Source: an uncultured Pseudomonadota bacterium (GTDB lineage Bacteria > Pseudomonadota > Gammaproteobacteria > Methylococcales > Methylomonadaceae). Taken from it: a stretch of 41,772 nt of DNA. This document shows positions 24,548 through 33,602 of this stretch, piece by piece (position 1 is the first letter of the stretch; the number at the start of each line of letters is the position of its first letter). A model generated the notes under the pieces. The model made no database searches. It was not told the DNA's origin and worked only from the letters and a program-made list of their open reading frames with translations. The position numbers and the translations under genes are program-made. Location: contig CAIYSZ010000068.1 in assembly GCA_903928965.1 (NCBI GenBank), forward strand, positions 1 to 41,772. Direction: 5' to 3'.

Positions 24548-26206
24548 CTAGAGTTTATAGAGGGGTTCCAGCGCTTCGTCAGACGCTTGCTTGCCGCCGG
24601 CGGGGCGCTGGTTTTGGCTAAAGGCTTGCCATAGCGCGGCGCCGTTCCAATCCTGGTTCTGGTCGGAGTATAGGTGTTGGTTCAGCAATTCTATTTCATC
24701 GCGTAGCGGTTCCCGGCAGTTGCCGGCCAGGTTGCCCAGGCTGTCGGCGGCGTATTGCACCTTGCCCCATTGCAGCAGGGCTTGCTTGGCGGCTTGCGCG
24801 TCGTGTTCCTGGCAGGCGCGTTGCAGGCGTTTGTCGGCCGTGACGGCGGCGCGCGCGGCGGGATTCGGTTTTACGGCGGTTTCCGGTTTTGCTTGTCTTG
24901 GTCTGCGTAAGTAGAGGTACATCGTCGCCGCCCAGCCCAGCGCGCAAAATCCGGTCAGGGTCTGCCAGATAGCCAAACCGGTCGCCGTCTCGGGTGCGGG
25001 GTTTAAGGTTTGCGTTTCCGGAGCGGGGGCCGGGGCGGCGGCCGGCGGCGCGTTTTTGCCGGGCAGCGCCTTGATTTTTACCGCGTCCAGGCGTGCGGTT
25101 TCGATCTGCCGGGTTTTCAAGTTGAACCATTGTACTTCAATGGTCGGCAGGGTGTAATCGCCGGCTTTGCCGGGGATGTAGGCGATTTTTTCCTCGCGGC
25201 TGGCGGTAAGGCCGTCGCTGGTTTTGTCTTCCTTAAGCACTGGTTGGTCGGGGTAGGTTTTTATGGCGTCCGGATTTTTAGCCGGGGCCAGTTCCGGCAA
25301 TTGGCCGACGGTAGCGCCCTTGGCGGTGAGACGCAAGGTGCGGGTTAGAGGTTCGCCGACGGTGGCTTCAAGTTCCGGCGCGGACCATTCCTGGCTCAAT
25401 TCCAGTTCTTCCGCCGCTAGCCAGGTTCCTTTGAACGCGGCCGGGACCGGCTGCACGTGCAGGGTGATCGCCTTGGAGGATAAACGCCGGGTTTCCGTCA
25501 ATTGCTGGTTGAAGAATCCGCCGAAGCGGGAATGGCGCTGGCTGAGTATTTCGGCGGTCAAGGACAGCGGGGTTATGGTCATGTCGCCGCTTTGTTGCGG
25601 AAAGATGGCGTATTTGCGCTCGGTGACGCCGTAGTCCAGGCCTTGAATTTGAGTGGAGTAATGGCTGTCGTCGCCTAGTTTTTCTATCACCGCGTCTTTT
25701 AATTGCGGCTCTTCCAGCCGCGCCTGCGTGATTTGCACCCGCCGGTAGAGGCGCACGGTGTAGATGACTTGGCTTTGCACATAGGGTTTTTCAGGCGTGG
25801 CGCTGACTTCCAGAAATATTTCCGCGTTGTCTTGCGGCCCCGCGTCCTCGGCTTGTAACACCTGTATGCGTAGCGGCTTGGTGGAGTCCGAGCCGAAACT
25901 AATCGGCGGGATCAGGATGTCGCCGGCTTGCTTGGCAATGACGTGCACCTGCCATTGCTCGTTGCGGCTGAGTTTGCCGTTGATCCAGGAACTGCTGCTG
26001 CTGTGTTGCTGGTTTAGAATCTCGAAGTTTTCTTGCAACGGGCTTAAATCCGGCTCGCTGTCCGGCTCTTCGCTGGCGGAAAAAATAATTTGGAACGAAT
26101 CGTTCAGATTGATCGGATTGCGGTCCACGGATACCTTGATTTCCGCGGCCGACAAGGGAAGAGCCAGAAACAGGGCGAGTAATACCTGGATAAGAATTCT
26201 ATTCAT
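24548..26206 (-). CDS. batD: BatD family protein
   Basis: 552 residues: signal peptide (LLALFLALPLSAAEIKV), several beta-rich Ig-like regions (RNPINLNDSFQIIFSAS, VSATPEKPYVQSQVIYTVRLYRR in parts), one transmembrane helix near 415-435 (IWQTLTGFCALGWAATMYLYL) and a helical cytoplasmic tail. This is the BatD layout: an envelope protein acting with MoxR and the VWA proteins BatA/BatB. It starts 7 bases after the BatB/C stop. Confidence 0.82.
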   Translation of the reverse strand: MNRILIQVLLALFLALPLSAAEIKVSVDRNPINLNDSFQIIFSASEEPDSEPDLSPLQENFEILNQQHSSSSSWINGKLSRNEQWQVHVIAKQAGDILIPPISFGSDSTKPLRIQVLQAEDAGPQDNAEIFLEVSATPEKPYVQSQVIYTVRLYRRVQITQARLEEPQLKDAVIEKLGDDSHYSTQIQGLDYGVTERKYAIFPQQSGDMTITPLSLTAEILSQRHSRFGGFFNQQLTETRRLSSKAITLHVQPVPAAFKGTWLAAEELELSQEWSAPELEATVGEPLTRTLRLTAKGATVGQLPELAPAKNPDAIKTYPDQPVLKEDKTSDGLTASREEKIAYIPGKAGDYTLPTIEVQWFNLKTRQIETARLDAVKIKALPGKNAPPAAAPAPAPETQTLNPAPETATGLAIWQTLTGFCALGWAATMYLYLRRPRQAKPETAVKPNPAARAAVTADKRLQRACQEHDAQAAKQALLQWGKVQYAADSLGNLAGNCREPLRDEIELLNQHLYSDQNQDWNGAALWQAFSQNQRPAGGKQASDEALEPLYKL

Positions 26207-26213
26207 ATGCTGT

Positions 26214-28028
26214 TTATTGGCCGGATGCGGCTCCTTGCCGCGAATATTGGTATTTGAATTTGCGCTTTAGCAATCCGGTTGGTTCGTCGGGGATGCGTTT
26301 AAGCAGTTGGTCGGCGGCCCGCTGTTGTTCTTTTTGTTCGGCGGCGGATTTCGCGTCTTGCGCGGCATTGGCCTGTTCCGGTTTATCTTTGTCCGGCTCG
26401 GCCTTTTCCGCGCCGGCGTCGGCGGGTTTTTGCTCGGCTGATTGCGGTTTTTCCGGTTTTCCGGCATTAGATTGTTCCGCCGGCGATTGATCCGCTTGTT
26501 TATCTTCCGGCTTGGCCGGTTTGTTTTCGGCTTGGCGCTGCTCGGAGTCGTTTTGATCTTGGCCGGGTTTTTGGTCTTGGCCCTGTTTGTCCTGATTTTG
26601 TTTGTCCCGATTTTGTTTTTCCTGCTCCTCGGCCTGTTTATGCTCCGGATTTTGTTGTTCTTTTTCTTGTTGTTCGCGCAGGCGTTTTTCCACTAACTCC
26701 TTATTATAGAGAGCGTCGGCGTGGCCGGGTTGCAGCTTTAAGGCTTGGTCGTAGGCGGTGACGGCCTCTTGCAGTTGGCCGGCTTGCGCCAGGGCGTTGC
26801 CTCGGTTGTATTGTGCATCGGCGGTTTGTACGTCTTTCAGGGTGGCGGCGGCTTCCTGGTATTGGCCGGCTTTGTATTGGGCGGCGGCGCGCCATTCCGG
26901 GCTGGCGAAGGTCTCGGCGGCTTGTTGGTATTGTTGCGCGTTAAAGGCTTGTGCGGCTTGCTGGTTGGCGTTGCGCCACAATCCGTCCCAGTCCAGCGCT
27001 TGGCTGTCACGGGAATAGGGCAAGATCACAAAGGCTAGCCATAGCAGCAGACCCTTGCGGAAGCGCAGGGCGGCCCAGGGCAGGATCAGCAATAATAGCC
27101 AAGGGCCGGCTTCGTCCCATTGTTGCAACTGTAAATCGTCTTGCAGCGCTTTATTCGGGTCTTCCACGGTATTGAACAAGCGGCTCAGGCGGTTGATGTC
27201 GGCGTCGTCTGCGCCGGCGGCGACGTAGAGGCCGTTGCCGGAAGCAGCCAGTTGCCGTAGCTGCTCGGATTCCAGTTTGGCGAGCACGATGTTGCCCGCG
27301 GCGTCCTTGACAAAGCCGCCGCCGCTTTGAGCGATGGGCGCGCCTTCCTCGGAGCCGATGGCCAATACCGACAGGCGGTAACCGTTGAGGGCGGCGACGG
27401 TTGCGTCCGGGTTGTCTCCGGCGGTTCCGGTTATCAATAGGATATGGCCTTGGGCGACGCCGGCTTGGCGCAGTAAATCCACCGCCTTGCGCACCGCCGT
27501 TTCGGGTTGGTCGCCGTTGCTGGGCATGATTTCGGGGCTCAGGGCCTCCAGTTGACTGGCGATGGTGTTGACGTCGTTGGTCAGCGGCGTCACGGTGAAG
27601 GCCGCGCCGCTGTATACCAGCAGCGCGGTTTGGCCATCTTTGCGTTGTTTCAGCAGGTCGGCGATTTTAAAGCGCGCCTTGACCGCGCGGCTGGGCTTGA
27701 CGTCGGCGGCGTCCATCGCGGGGCTCAGGTTCAGGGCAATGACCAGAGCGGAATCGTTGCGGAAGGCCGGGGTCGGCAAGCGGCGGAAAGTCGGGCCGGC
27801 CAGGGCGGTGACGGCAAGCAGAACCGCCAGCGCCGCGGCCAGCCAGTGGCTGCGTTGCGGCGCGCTGGGCGTGGATTGCAGCAGAAAGGGCAGCAGTTCG
27901 GCGTCGCATATTTCCAGCCATTGGCCGCGTCCGCCTTGCCGCCGGTAGAGTTGGTAGAGCAGGTAGGCGGCCGGCAGCAAAGTCAACAGCCATGCCGGAC
28001 GCAGAAAATGAAACTCGCTGAAATTCAT
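26214..28028 (-). CDS. BatB/BatC fusion: VWA domain plus TPRs
   Basis: 604 residues from the ATG at 28028 (MNFSEFHFLRPAWLLTLLPAAYLL; ATGA overlap with batA). Two N-terminal helices are followed by a VWA domain with a weakened MIDAS: ALNLSPAMDAADV replaces D-x-S-x-S. A transmembrane helix near 310-350, TPRs (AAQYKAGQYQEAAATL, ADAQYNRGNALAQAGQLQEA) and a long Gln/Glu/Lys-rich low-complexity tail follow. BatB and BatC are separate genes in some bacteria and fused in others. The upstream in-frame Met would lie inside batA and is rejected. Confidence 0.82.
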   Translation of the reverse strand: MNFSEFHFLRPAWLLTLLPAAYLLYQLYRRQGGRGQWLEICDAELLPFLLQSTPSAPQRSHWLAAALAVLLAVTALAGPTFRRLPTPAFRNDSALVIALNLSPAMDAADVKPSRAVKARFKIADLLKQRKDGQTALLVYSGAAFTVTPLTNDVNTIASQLEALSPEIMPSNGDQPETAVRKAVDLLRQAGVAQGHILLITGTAGDNPDATVAALNGYRLSVLAIGSEEGAPIAQSGGGFVKDAAGNIVLAKLESEQLRQLAASGNGLYVAAGADDADINRLSRLFNTVEDPNKALQDDLQLQQWDEAGPWLLLLILPWAALRFRKGLLLWLAFVILPYSRDSQALDWDGLWRNANQQAAQAFNAQQYQQAAETFASPEWRAAAQYKAGQYQEAAATLKDVQTADAQYNRGNALAQAGQLQEAVTAYDQALKLQPGHADALYNKELVEKRLREQQEKEQQNPEHKQAEEQEKQNRDKQNQDKQGQDQKPGQDQNDSEQRQAENKPAKPEDKQADQSPAEQSNAGKPEKPQSAEQKPADAGAEKAEPDKDKPEQANAAQDAKSAAEQKEQQRAADQLLKRIPDEPTGLLKRKFKYQYSRQGAASGQ

Positions 28029-29011
28029 GTTTGTTTTAACCGGTAAAGCGCTAGGCCGGCGCATATGCTCAAGGTGGCGGCTAGCGGCCAATGGAATAGG
28101 TCGCGGGCGGGGCGGAAATATTGTTTGTCTTTTTCCACCGGTTCCAATTGGTCCAGCAGGGCGTAGATTTGTTCCAATTCCTGGCTGTCGCGGGCGCGGA
28201 AGTAGCGGCCGCCGGTTTCTCCGGCGATGTTGGTCAAGGTTTTTTCGTCCAAGTCGGCGGAAGGATTGACCCGTTGCGCGCCAAACAGGCTGCGCACCAC
28301 CATTTCGTCAGCGCCCATGCCTATGGTGTATATTTTTAAATGTTCCTGCGCCGCCAATTCGGCCGCTTTCAGCGGGGCCAGTTCACCGGCGGTGTTCGCG
28401 CCGTCGGTGAGCAGGATCAGCACCCGGCTATGGTCCGCTTGTTGGCGCAGGCGCTTGACCGCCAAGCCGATGGCGTCGCCGATGGAGGTTTGCGGGTCGT
28501 CCTCGGTGATGCCGATGAAGGCTTCGTTCAGCATGGTGCGCACGGTTTTGCGGTCGAACGTGAGCGGCACGTGTAAATAAGCCTGGGTGCCGAAGAGGAT
28601 CAAGCCCAGCCGGTCCCCGGTGCGGCGCTCTATGAAGCCGCTGGCGACGTATTTTATCGCGGTGAGGCGGTCAACCCGTCGGTTTTCAATGAAGAAATCC
28701 TGTTCGTGCATGCTGCCGGAGACGTCTACCGCCAGCATGAGATCCCGGCCGCTGACGGCGATTTCCAGCGGCTCGCTCAGCCATTGCGGCCGCGCCGCCG
28801 CCAGTATCAGGCATAGCCAAGCCAGCAGCGCCCACAACAAGGGTTTTCGCTGTCCGCTGGAGACGGTTTGCGGTTGGCCGCCGCCGAAGTCTTGCAGAAA
28901 CGGCACCCGCAACGCGGCTAGCCGCGCTTGCGGCAAGCCGGGAACGAAGCGGCGGATAATTAAAGGCAGGGGTATTAAAACCAAGAGCCAAGGCCAGACG
29001 AACTGTATCAT
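28025..29011 (-). CDS. batA: BatA, VWA-domain membrane protein
   Basis: 328 residues: N-terminal hydrophobic helices, a VWA domain with an intact MIDAS (DLMLAVDVSGSM, then TAIKY..., LLTDGANTAGEL), and a C-terminal helix. It is membrane-tethered and expected to work with MoxR AAA+ ATPase in envelope protein maturation or stress tolerance. It overlaps the DUF4381 gene by 4 bases upstream and the BatB/C gene by 4 bases downstream. Confidence 0.86.
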   Translation of the reverse strand: MIQFVWPWLLVLIPLPLIIRRFVPGLPQARLAALRVPFLQDFGGGQPQTVSSGQRKPLLWALLAWLCLILAAARPQWLSEPLEIAVSGRDLMLAVDVSGSMHEQDFFIENRRVDRLTAIKYVASGFIERRTGDRLGLILFGTQAYLHVPLTFDRKTVRTMLNEAFIGITEDDPQTSIGDAIGLAVKRLRQQADHSRVLILLTDGANTAGELAPLKAAELAAQEHLKIYTIGMGADEMVVRSLFGAQRVNPSADLDEKTLTNIAGETGGRYFRARDSQELEQIYALLDQLEPVEKDKQYFRPARDLFHWPLAATLSICAGLALYRLKQT

Positions 29012-29523
29012 GCCGGGCTCCGTTTGGCCGTAAAGCGGGTACGGGCGTTGCCGTCACGCGGCGGTTTTTGCAGTTTTAGCCAGCGTTCGCACAGATCGAA
29101 CAAGGCTGGCCAGTCCACCGCTTCTGGCGCTTGCGGCCGGTATTGCGCGCCGGCCAGACAGGCTCCCGCGCCCCGGCTGAACGGCTGATCGGCTAGGCCT
29201 TGATCCAGATAGGCCAGCCATTCCGCGCCGCGCAGGGCGGCCACGTCTTGACGCGGCGCGGTGCTGAGCGCCACCCGGCGCAGCCAAGCCGAGAGTTCGA
29301 TCAAGGTTTGCAGCGGGTCGGCATGTTCGGCGCGGCTGCGTATGGCTTGCAGCAGCCCGGCCGCCGCCGTCAACGCCCGCCGCCGCCGCCGGCGGCGCAG
29401 CCAATAGGTCAGGCCGGCGGCGGCAAGCAGAATGAACGCCAGTAATAGCAGCCAACCGGGCGCCGGCGGCCAGAATCCGACCGCGGGCGGCAGGTGTATG
29501 TCTTTAAGCGGTAATGGCTCCAT
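29008..29523 (-). CDS. DUF4381 membrane protein
   Basis: 171 residues: short lead, one transmembrane helix (PGWLLLLAFILLAAAGLTYWL) and an arginine-rich stop (RRRRRRR region) followed by a helical cytoplasmic domain. The PLPLKDIHLPPAVGFWPPAPGW start is typical of DUF4381, always found between the DUF58 gene and batA. Function unknown; part of the MoxR-Bat complex by context. Confidence 0.8.
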   Translation of the reverse strand: MEPLPLKDIHLPPAVGFWPPAPGWLLLLAFILLAAAGLTYWLRRRRRRRALTAAAGLLQAIRSRAEHADPLQTLIELSAWLRRVALSTAPRQDVAALRGAEWLAYLDQGLADQPFSRGAGACLAGAQYRPQAPEAVDWPALFDLCERWLKLQKPPRDGNARTRFTAKRSPA

Positions 29524-29715
29524 GAATTAAGTCTGTGAGGGTTAAGCTGTTAACAATGAAATGTCTATGTGTATAGCCATGGGTAGCCTACGCTCATGCG
29601 AACCGAGAGTATTGAAGGGACGCCGTGAATACGTCCCTGTAGGCTGGTTTGCCAAATACTCTCGGTTCGCTAGATCTTTTACATTTGATTAACATAGGCT
29701 TTTTTGGTTGGCTGC
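29524..29715. repeat. intra-operon spacer with hairpin element, copy 2
   Basis: Between the DUF58 and DUF4381 genes lies an element with perfect 16-bp arms GCGAACCGAGAGTATT (29598-29613) and AATACTCTCGGTTCGC (29655-29670). The 41-nt interior contains AGGGACGCCGTGAATACGTCCCT, where AGGGACG and CGTCCCT pair. The core GGACGCCGTGAA is shared with the element at 5649-5762 but the arms are unrelated. No gene is present. Confidence 0.75.
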
Positions 29716-30627
29716 TTACATTAAGGCTTGCAATATTTCAACCGGCGTTTGCGTGGTGGCGCAGCTCAACCAGGTCAGGCGGAAGCGGCGGCTGAGTTCG
29801 CGCAGCTTTTGTTGCCGCTGTTCAAAACGCTGGCGGTATTCGCGGTTGAATTTGCGGTCGCCGCCGTCTATGAAAATCTCGCGCAAGTTGTCGGTGAAGC
29901 GGTAATAGCCTTTGTTGGGCAACTGGGTTTCCAGTGGGTCGGCGATTTGCAGCAAAATCACGTCGCAATGCCGGCCCAGGAGCGCCAAGTGGTGTTCCGC
30001 GGCGGGATTCAGCCCGCGAAAATCGCTGAGAATGACAATGCGCGCGCCGGGGCGGGCGTGTTGCTGCAAACGGGCCAGGCTCTGCTCCAGGCCGGGTTGC
30101 GGGCCGCCGAGATAGCGCGGCGCGACCAGGGCGTGAAAAAAATGCAGCATGGCGGCTTGGCCGGATAGCGGTTTTAATTCTTGGCAGCCTTGCTCGCTAA
30201 AAATTTGGCCGCCGATGCGGTCGCCTTGTTGCAGCGCCATCCACGCCAGCATGCCGGCCAGACGCGCGGCCAACACGGATTTGAACAGGCCGCGGGTGGC
30301 AAAATGCATGGTTTGGCGGTAATCGACCGAGATCAGCATCGGCCGTTCGCGTTCTTCAAGAAAGATTTTGCTGTGCGGCTTGCCGGTGCGGGCGGTCACG
30401 CGCCAGTCTATGCGGCGCACGTCGTCGCCCGGCTGGTAAAGCCGGGTTTCGGCGAAAGCCATGCCGCGCCCTTTGTGGCGGGAAAGGTATTCGCCGTTTT
30501 GCGCGGCGCGGGCGGCGGCGGCGCGCAGTTTGAGCGCCCGCGCCGGCTTGGCCAGGTCTATCAGGTTTTTCAGGCTGACCGTGACGCGTTCGTTGGCCGC
30601 GCCGGGTTGAGGGACCGTGCGTAACAC
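29716..30627 (-). CDS. DUF58 domain protein of the MoxR-Bat operon
   Basis: 303 residues. YQPGDDVRRIDWRVTART followed by KIFLEERERPMLISVDYR is the DUF58 signature, and ILSDFRGLNPAAEHHLALLG lies in the following VWA-like fold. DUF58 proteins accompany MoxR ATPases everywhere and are thought to be clients or adaptors. It starts 18 bases after the MoxR stop and is separated from the rest of the operon by a hairpin element. Confidence 0.87.
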   Translation of the reverse strand: MLRTVPQPGAANERVTVSLKNLIDLAKPARALKLRAAAARAAQNGEYLSRHKGRGMAFAETRLYQPGDDVRRIDWRVTARTGKPHSKIFLEERERPMLISVDYRQTMHFATRGLFKSVLAARLAGMLAWMALQQGDRIGGQIFSEQGCQELKPLSGQAAMLHFFHALVAPRYLGGPQPGLEQSLARLQQHARPGARIVILSDFRGLNPAAEHHLALLGRHCDVILLQIADPLETQLPNKGYYRFTDNLREIFIDGGDRKFNREYRQRFEQRQQKLRELSRRFRLTWLSCATTQTPVEILQALM

Positions 30628-30645
30628 TTTTTTGCTCCCAGGATT

Positions 30646-31638
30646 TTAAGGCACCGGAATGCGGGCGATCAATTCCTTGATCACCGTGTCGGCGGTGACG
30701 CCTTCGGCTTCCGCTTCGTAGCTTAAAATCAAGCGGTGGCGCAGCACGTCAAAGGCCATGTCCTGAATGTCGCCGGGGTCTACATAATCGCGCTGGTTCA
30801 ACCAGGCCTTGGCGCGGGCGCAGCGGTCCAGGGCTATGCTGGCGCGCGGGCTGGCCCCGTATTCCAGCCAATTGGCTAGGTCCTTGCCGTAGGCTTCCGG
30901 CTTGCGGGTAGCCAACACGATTTGCAGCAGGTACTGCTCCAGACTGTCGGCCAAATACAGGTTGAGCACTTGCCGGCGCGCCTCGAACAGGATTTGCTGG
31001 CTGATGGCTTGCGGCGGCGCGGCTTGAACGCCTTGCTGGCCGCCGAGCGCCTCGGCGCGCGCCAGGCGCAAGATGGCTTGTTCGTGCGCGGCGTCGGGGT
31101 AGTCGATTTTGACGTGCAGCAAAAAGCGGTCCAGCTGCGCTTCCGGCAGCGGGTAAGTGCCTTCTTGTTCGATCGGGTTTTGGGTGGCCATGACCATGAA
31201 CAGCGGCGGCAGCGGGTAGGTGGCCTTGCCGACGGTGATTTGCCGCTCGGCCATCGCTTCCAGAAGCGCGGCTTGCACCTTGGCCGGGGCGCGGTTGATT
31301 TCATCGGCCAGAATGAGGTTATGAAACAGCGGGCCTTTTTGGAATTCAAATACGCCTTGTTGCGGGCGGTAGATTTCAGTGCCGGTCAGGTCCGCCGGCA
31401 ATAGGTCCGGAGTGAATTGCACCCGGTGGAAATCCGCTTCCACGCATTGGCTCAACACATTGATGGCGCGGGTTTTGGCCAGGCCGGGCGCGCCTTCCAC
31501 CAGTAGGTGGCCGTCGGCCAGCAGGGCTATCAGCATGCGTTCCACCAGCGCATGTTGGCCGATGATTTTGGTGTTGATGTGGGCGGTGAGTTCGGCGACT
31601 GCGGTTTGCGCCAGGGTCAGGCTTGGGTTGGTCATCAT
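30646..31638 (-). CDS. MoxR-family AAA+ ATPase
   Basis: 330 residues. Walker A GAPGLAKT, Walker B LILADEINRAP, and sensor segment VMATQNPIEQEGTYPLPEAQLDRF (in parts) define a MoxR ATPase. C-terminal PRASIALDRCARAKAWL is typical. These ATPases act as chaperones with VWA proteins; in methylotrophs a paralogue (MxaR) matures methanol dehydrogenase. Here the companions are Bat proteins. It is first of its operon: the preceding gene ends 92 bases upstream on the same strand. Confidence 0.92.
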   Translation of the reverse strand: MMTNPSLTLAQTAVAELTAHINTKIIGQHALVERMLIALLADGHLLVEGAPGLAKTRAINVLSQCVEADFHRVQFTPDLLPADLTGTEIYRPQQGVFEFQKGPLFHNLILADEINRAPAKVQAALLEAMAERQITVGKATYPLPPLFMVMATQNPIEQEGTYPLPEAQLDRFLLHVKIDYPDAAHEQAILRLARAEALGGQQGVQAAPPQAISQQILFEARRQVLNLYLADSLEQYLLQIVLATRKPEAYGKDLANWLEYGASPRASIALDRCARAKAWLNQRDYVDPGDIQDMAFDVLRHRLILSYEAEAEGVTADTVIKELIARIPVP

Positions 31639-31730
31639 GTCCAGGGGTTTATGGTTTCAAGCTAAGCTTCAGACAGCATGGTTCAAAAAGAGTTCTCTAT
31701 TTTATCGCTGTTGGCTAGGCTTTTGCTAGT

Positions 31731-33602
31731 TTACCAATGCAAGGCCCTTAGCCGGGGATGTTTTTTATGTTGATGCTGGTGCATGCGCGCCATGACGTTG
31801 CGCAAGGCTTCAAGGGCGTCGAGGATGTACGGGCCTTTGTTTAGCATCACGCATTCCGCCCGCACCGCCATGGCGGCGTCGGTGAATTCCGGCCTCGATT
31901 TGACGCCTTTTTTGGCAATGGATTCCAACACTTGGGTGGCCCAGATCACCGGCACGCGCGCGGCCTCGCATAACCACAGCAATTCTTCTTGAATTTCCGC
32001 CAAACGGGCGCTGCCCAGCTCCACGGCCAGGTCGCCGCGCGCGATCATGATGCCTAGGCTATGCCGGCCTATGCTCCCGAGAATGATTTCAGGTAGATTT
32101 TTCACGGCGCGGTTGGTTTCTATTTTGGCGATGATGGGCAGGTCGGTGGCGTTGCGGCGGGCCAGTTCGTCCATTAGGCATTCCATGTCGGCCAGGGATT
32201 CGACGAAGGAGAAGCCGACCAGGTCGGCATGGTCGCAGACGAAATCCAAGTCCGTTTTATCCTTGTCGCTCAAAGGCGGCAGGCCCAGATCGGTTTCCGG
32301 GAAGTTAATGCCTTTGTCGCCACGCAATACCACGCCGGAGCCGCGGGCGCGGGTGATGCGCAGCAGTACGCCGTCCGCGGTGATTTCTTCCACTACCGCG
32401 CCCAGTTTGCCGTCATCCAGCCAGACCGGTTGGCCGATTTTTACCCGTTGCAGCGCCGAGGACAGGGTGCAGCCGATTTGCGCCGGCTTGACGATGTCGC
32501 CGGCTTTGTTCAATACCGCCGGCGCGCCTTCAATTCCGGCGTCGGTGAGCAGCAGCGTTTGGCCTTGATAAAGTTTGATGCTTTGCTCGGCTCCCGGGAA
32601 CGTTCCGGCCCGGCAGCTAGTCTTTGTTTCCGAGCCGTTCATTAAATGCATTTCAGAGGCGGCGGCCAGGAAGGCGTTTTGCCAGCATTCGGCCAGCCAT
32701 TCGTCGTCGCTTAAACGTTTTTTTAGCAACAAAGCGCGCGGCTTGCCGCGAGTGTCGGTAAAACCAATTTCGCCGCCTTCGCTCAGCCGGTCGAAAAAAT
32801 CGCTCGGCAGACCGAGGCGCGGCGGGTAGCTTCTCGGTTGCGATTGGCCTTGTTTGCCGTGCTGGCGGACTAGTATCAATAGGGCCGGGCCCAGAACGCG
32901 CCCCAGTTCGTCGTGCGCGGTGTTCAGGTGGTACACCGCCGGCCCTAATTGCACCGGGCCGGTGCGCACCTTGTGGCCGGCTAGGTCTATCAATACGCGG
33001 CAAGTGCGTCCGGTTTCGGTTTCCGCGCGGCGGATGTTACGGATCATGGCTTGCCAAAGCAGCGCGTCGTCATGGGCGCAATTGATGCGCGCGCAGGTCA
33101 TGCCCTTGGTCATTAGGTTCGCGAGCGGTTGATAATCCCAGGCCGCTTCCGTGGCCAGGGTTACCATGATGTGGGCCTTGGTGTTGTCGAAATACGGGCC
33201 GAACAATTCTATGCAGTGCTGCTCCAGCAATTGCTGGCCCCGGTTGAAGCCGAATTCGCTGGGGTTTTTGTCCGGCGGGCGGTAGTTTTTATCGGTGGCG
33301 CGGCGCAACATGTCCAGCACCGCGTCCAGGGTGGATTGCACCGAGGATTCCGCGTGTCCGAAGGAGGATAAGCCGGCCTGGCTCAAGCGCAGTTGCAGAT
33401 GGCGCAGATCGTGTTGGCGCAAGGCCAGATATTGCGCCAAATTGGCGGCGCTTTTGGTGAACACGCCGTCGCGGTAATAAGCGCTAAAACCGGCCATGCG
33501 GATTTGGGCGTTTTGCATCACTTGCTCGCGGATCTCGCTGACGTCTTGGAGCAAGAGTTTTAGGATGTCGAGATAGGGGTCTTGGTTTAGTTTGTGCGGC
33601 AT
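31731..33602 (-). CDS. atypical pyruvate kinase-family protein
   Basis: 623 residues. The first 150 form a helical extension not found in standard pyruvate kinase. The barrel starts at AHIMVTLATEAAWDY (standard: T-K-I-V-x-T-I-G-P). ARINCAHDD replaces R-x-N-F-S-H-G, and DLAGHKVRTGPV replaces D-T-K-G-P-E-I-R. LPIIAKIETNRAVKNLPEII and LGIMIARGDLAVELG keep the catalytic Lys/Glu and Asp signature, and VPVIWATQVLESIAKKGVKSRPEFTDAA matches the barrel end. The usual C-terminal regulatory domain is missing. A B-domain-like insertion is present (300-470). Catalysis is plausible but not certain; regulation must differ from the classical enzyme. Confidence 0.75.
   Translation of the reverse strand: MPHKLNQDPYLDILKLLLQDVSEIREQVMQNAQIRMAGFSAYYRDGVFTKSAANLAQYLALRQHDLRHLQLRLSQAGLSSFGHAESSVQSTLDAVLDMLRRATDKNYRPPDKNPSEFGFNRGQQLLEQHCIELFGPYFDNTKAHIMVTLATEAAWDYQPLANLMTKGMTCARINCAHDDALLWQAMIRNIRRAETETGRTCRVLIDLAGHKVRTGPVQLGPAVYHLNTAHDELGRVLGPALLILVRQHGKQGQSQPRSYPPRLGLPSDFFDRLSEGGEIGFTDTRGKPRALLLKKRLSDDEWLAECWQNAFLAAASEMHLMNGSETKTSCRAGTFPGAEQSIKLYQGQTLLLTDAGIEGAPAVLNKAGDIVKPAQIGCTLSSALQRVKIGQPVWLDDGKLGAVVEEITADGVLLRITRARGSGVVLRGDKGINFPETDLGLPPLSDKDKTDLDFVCDHADLVGFSFVESLADMECLMDELARRNATDLPIIAKIETNRAVKNLPEIILGSIGRHSLGIMIARGDLAVELGSARLAEIQEELLWLCEAARVPVIWATQVLESIAKKGVKSRPEFTDAAMAVRAECVMLNKGPYILDALEALRNVMARMHQHQHKKHPRLRALHW

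Noticed and set aside
23691-31638. An mxaRSACKLD methanol dehydrogenase maturation cluster
   Set aside because: Gene order and families (DUF4381, BatA, BatB/C, BatD) match the Bat operon; no mxaF, mxaJ, mxaG or xoxF is nearby.
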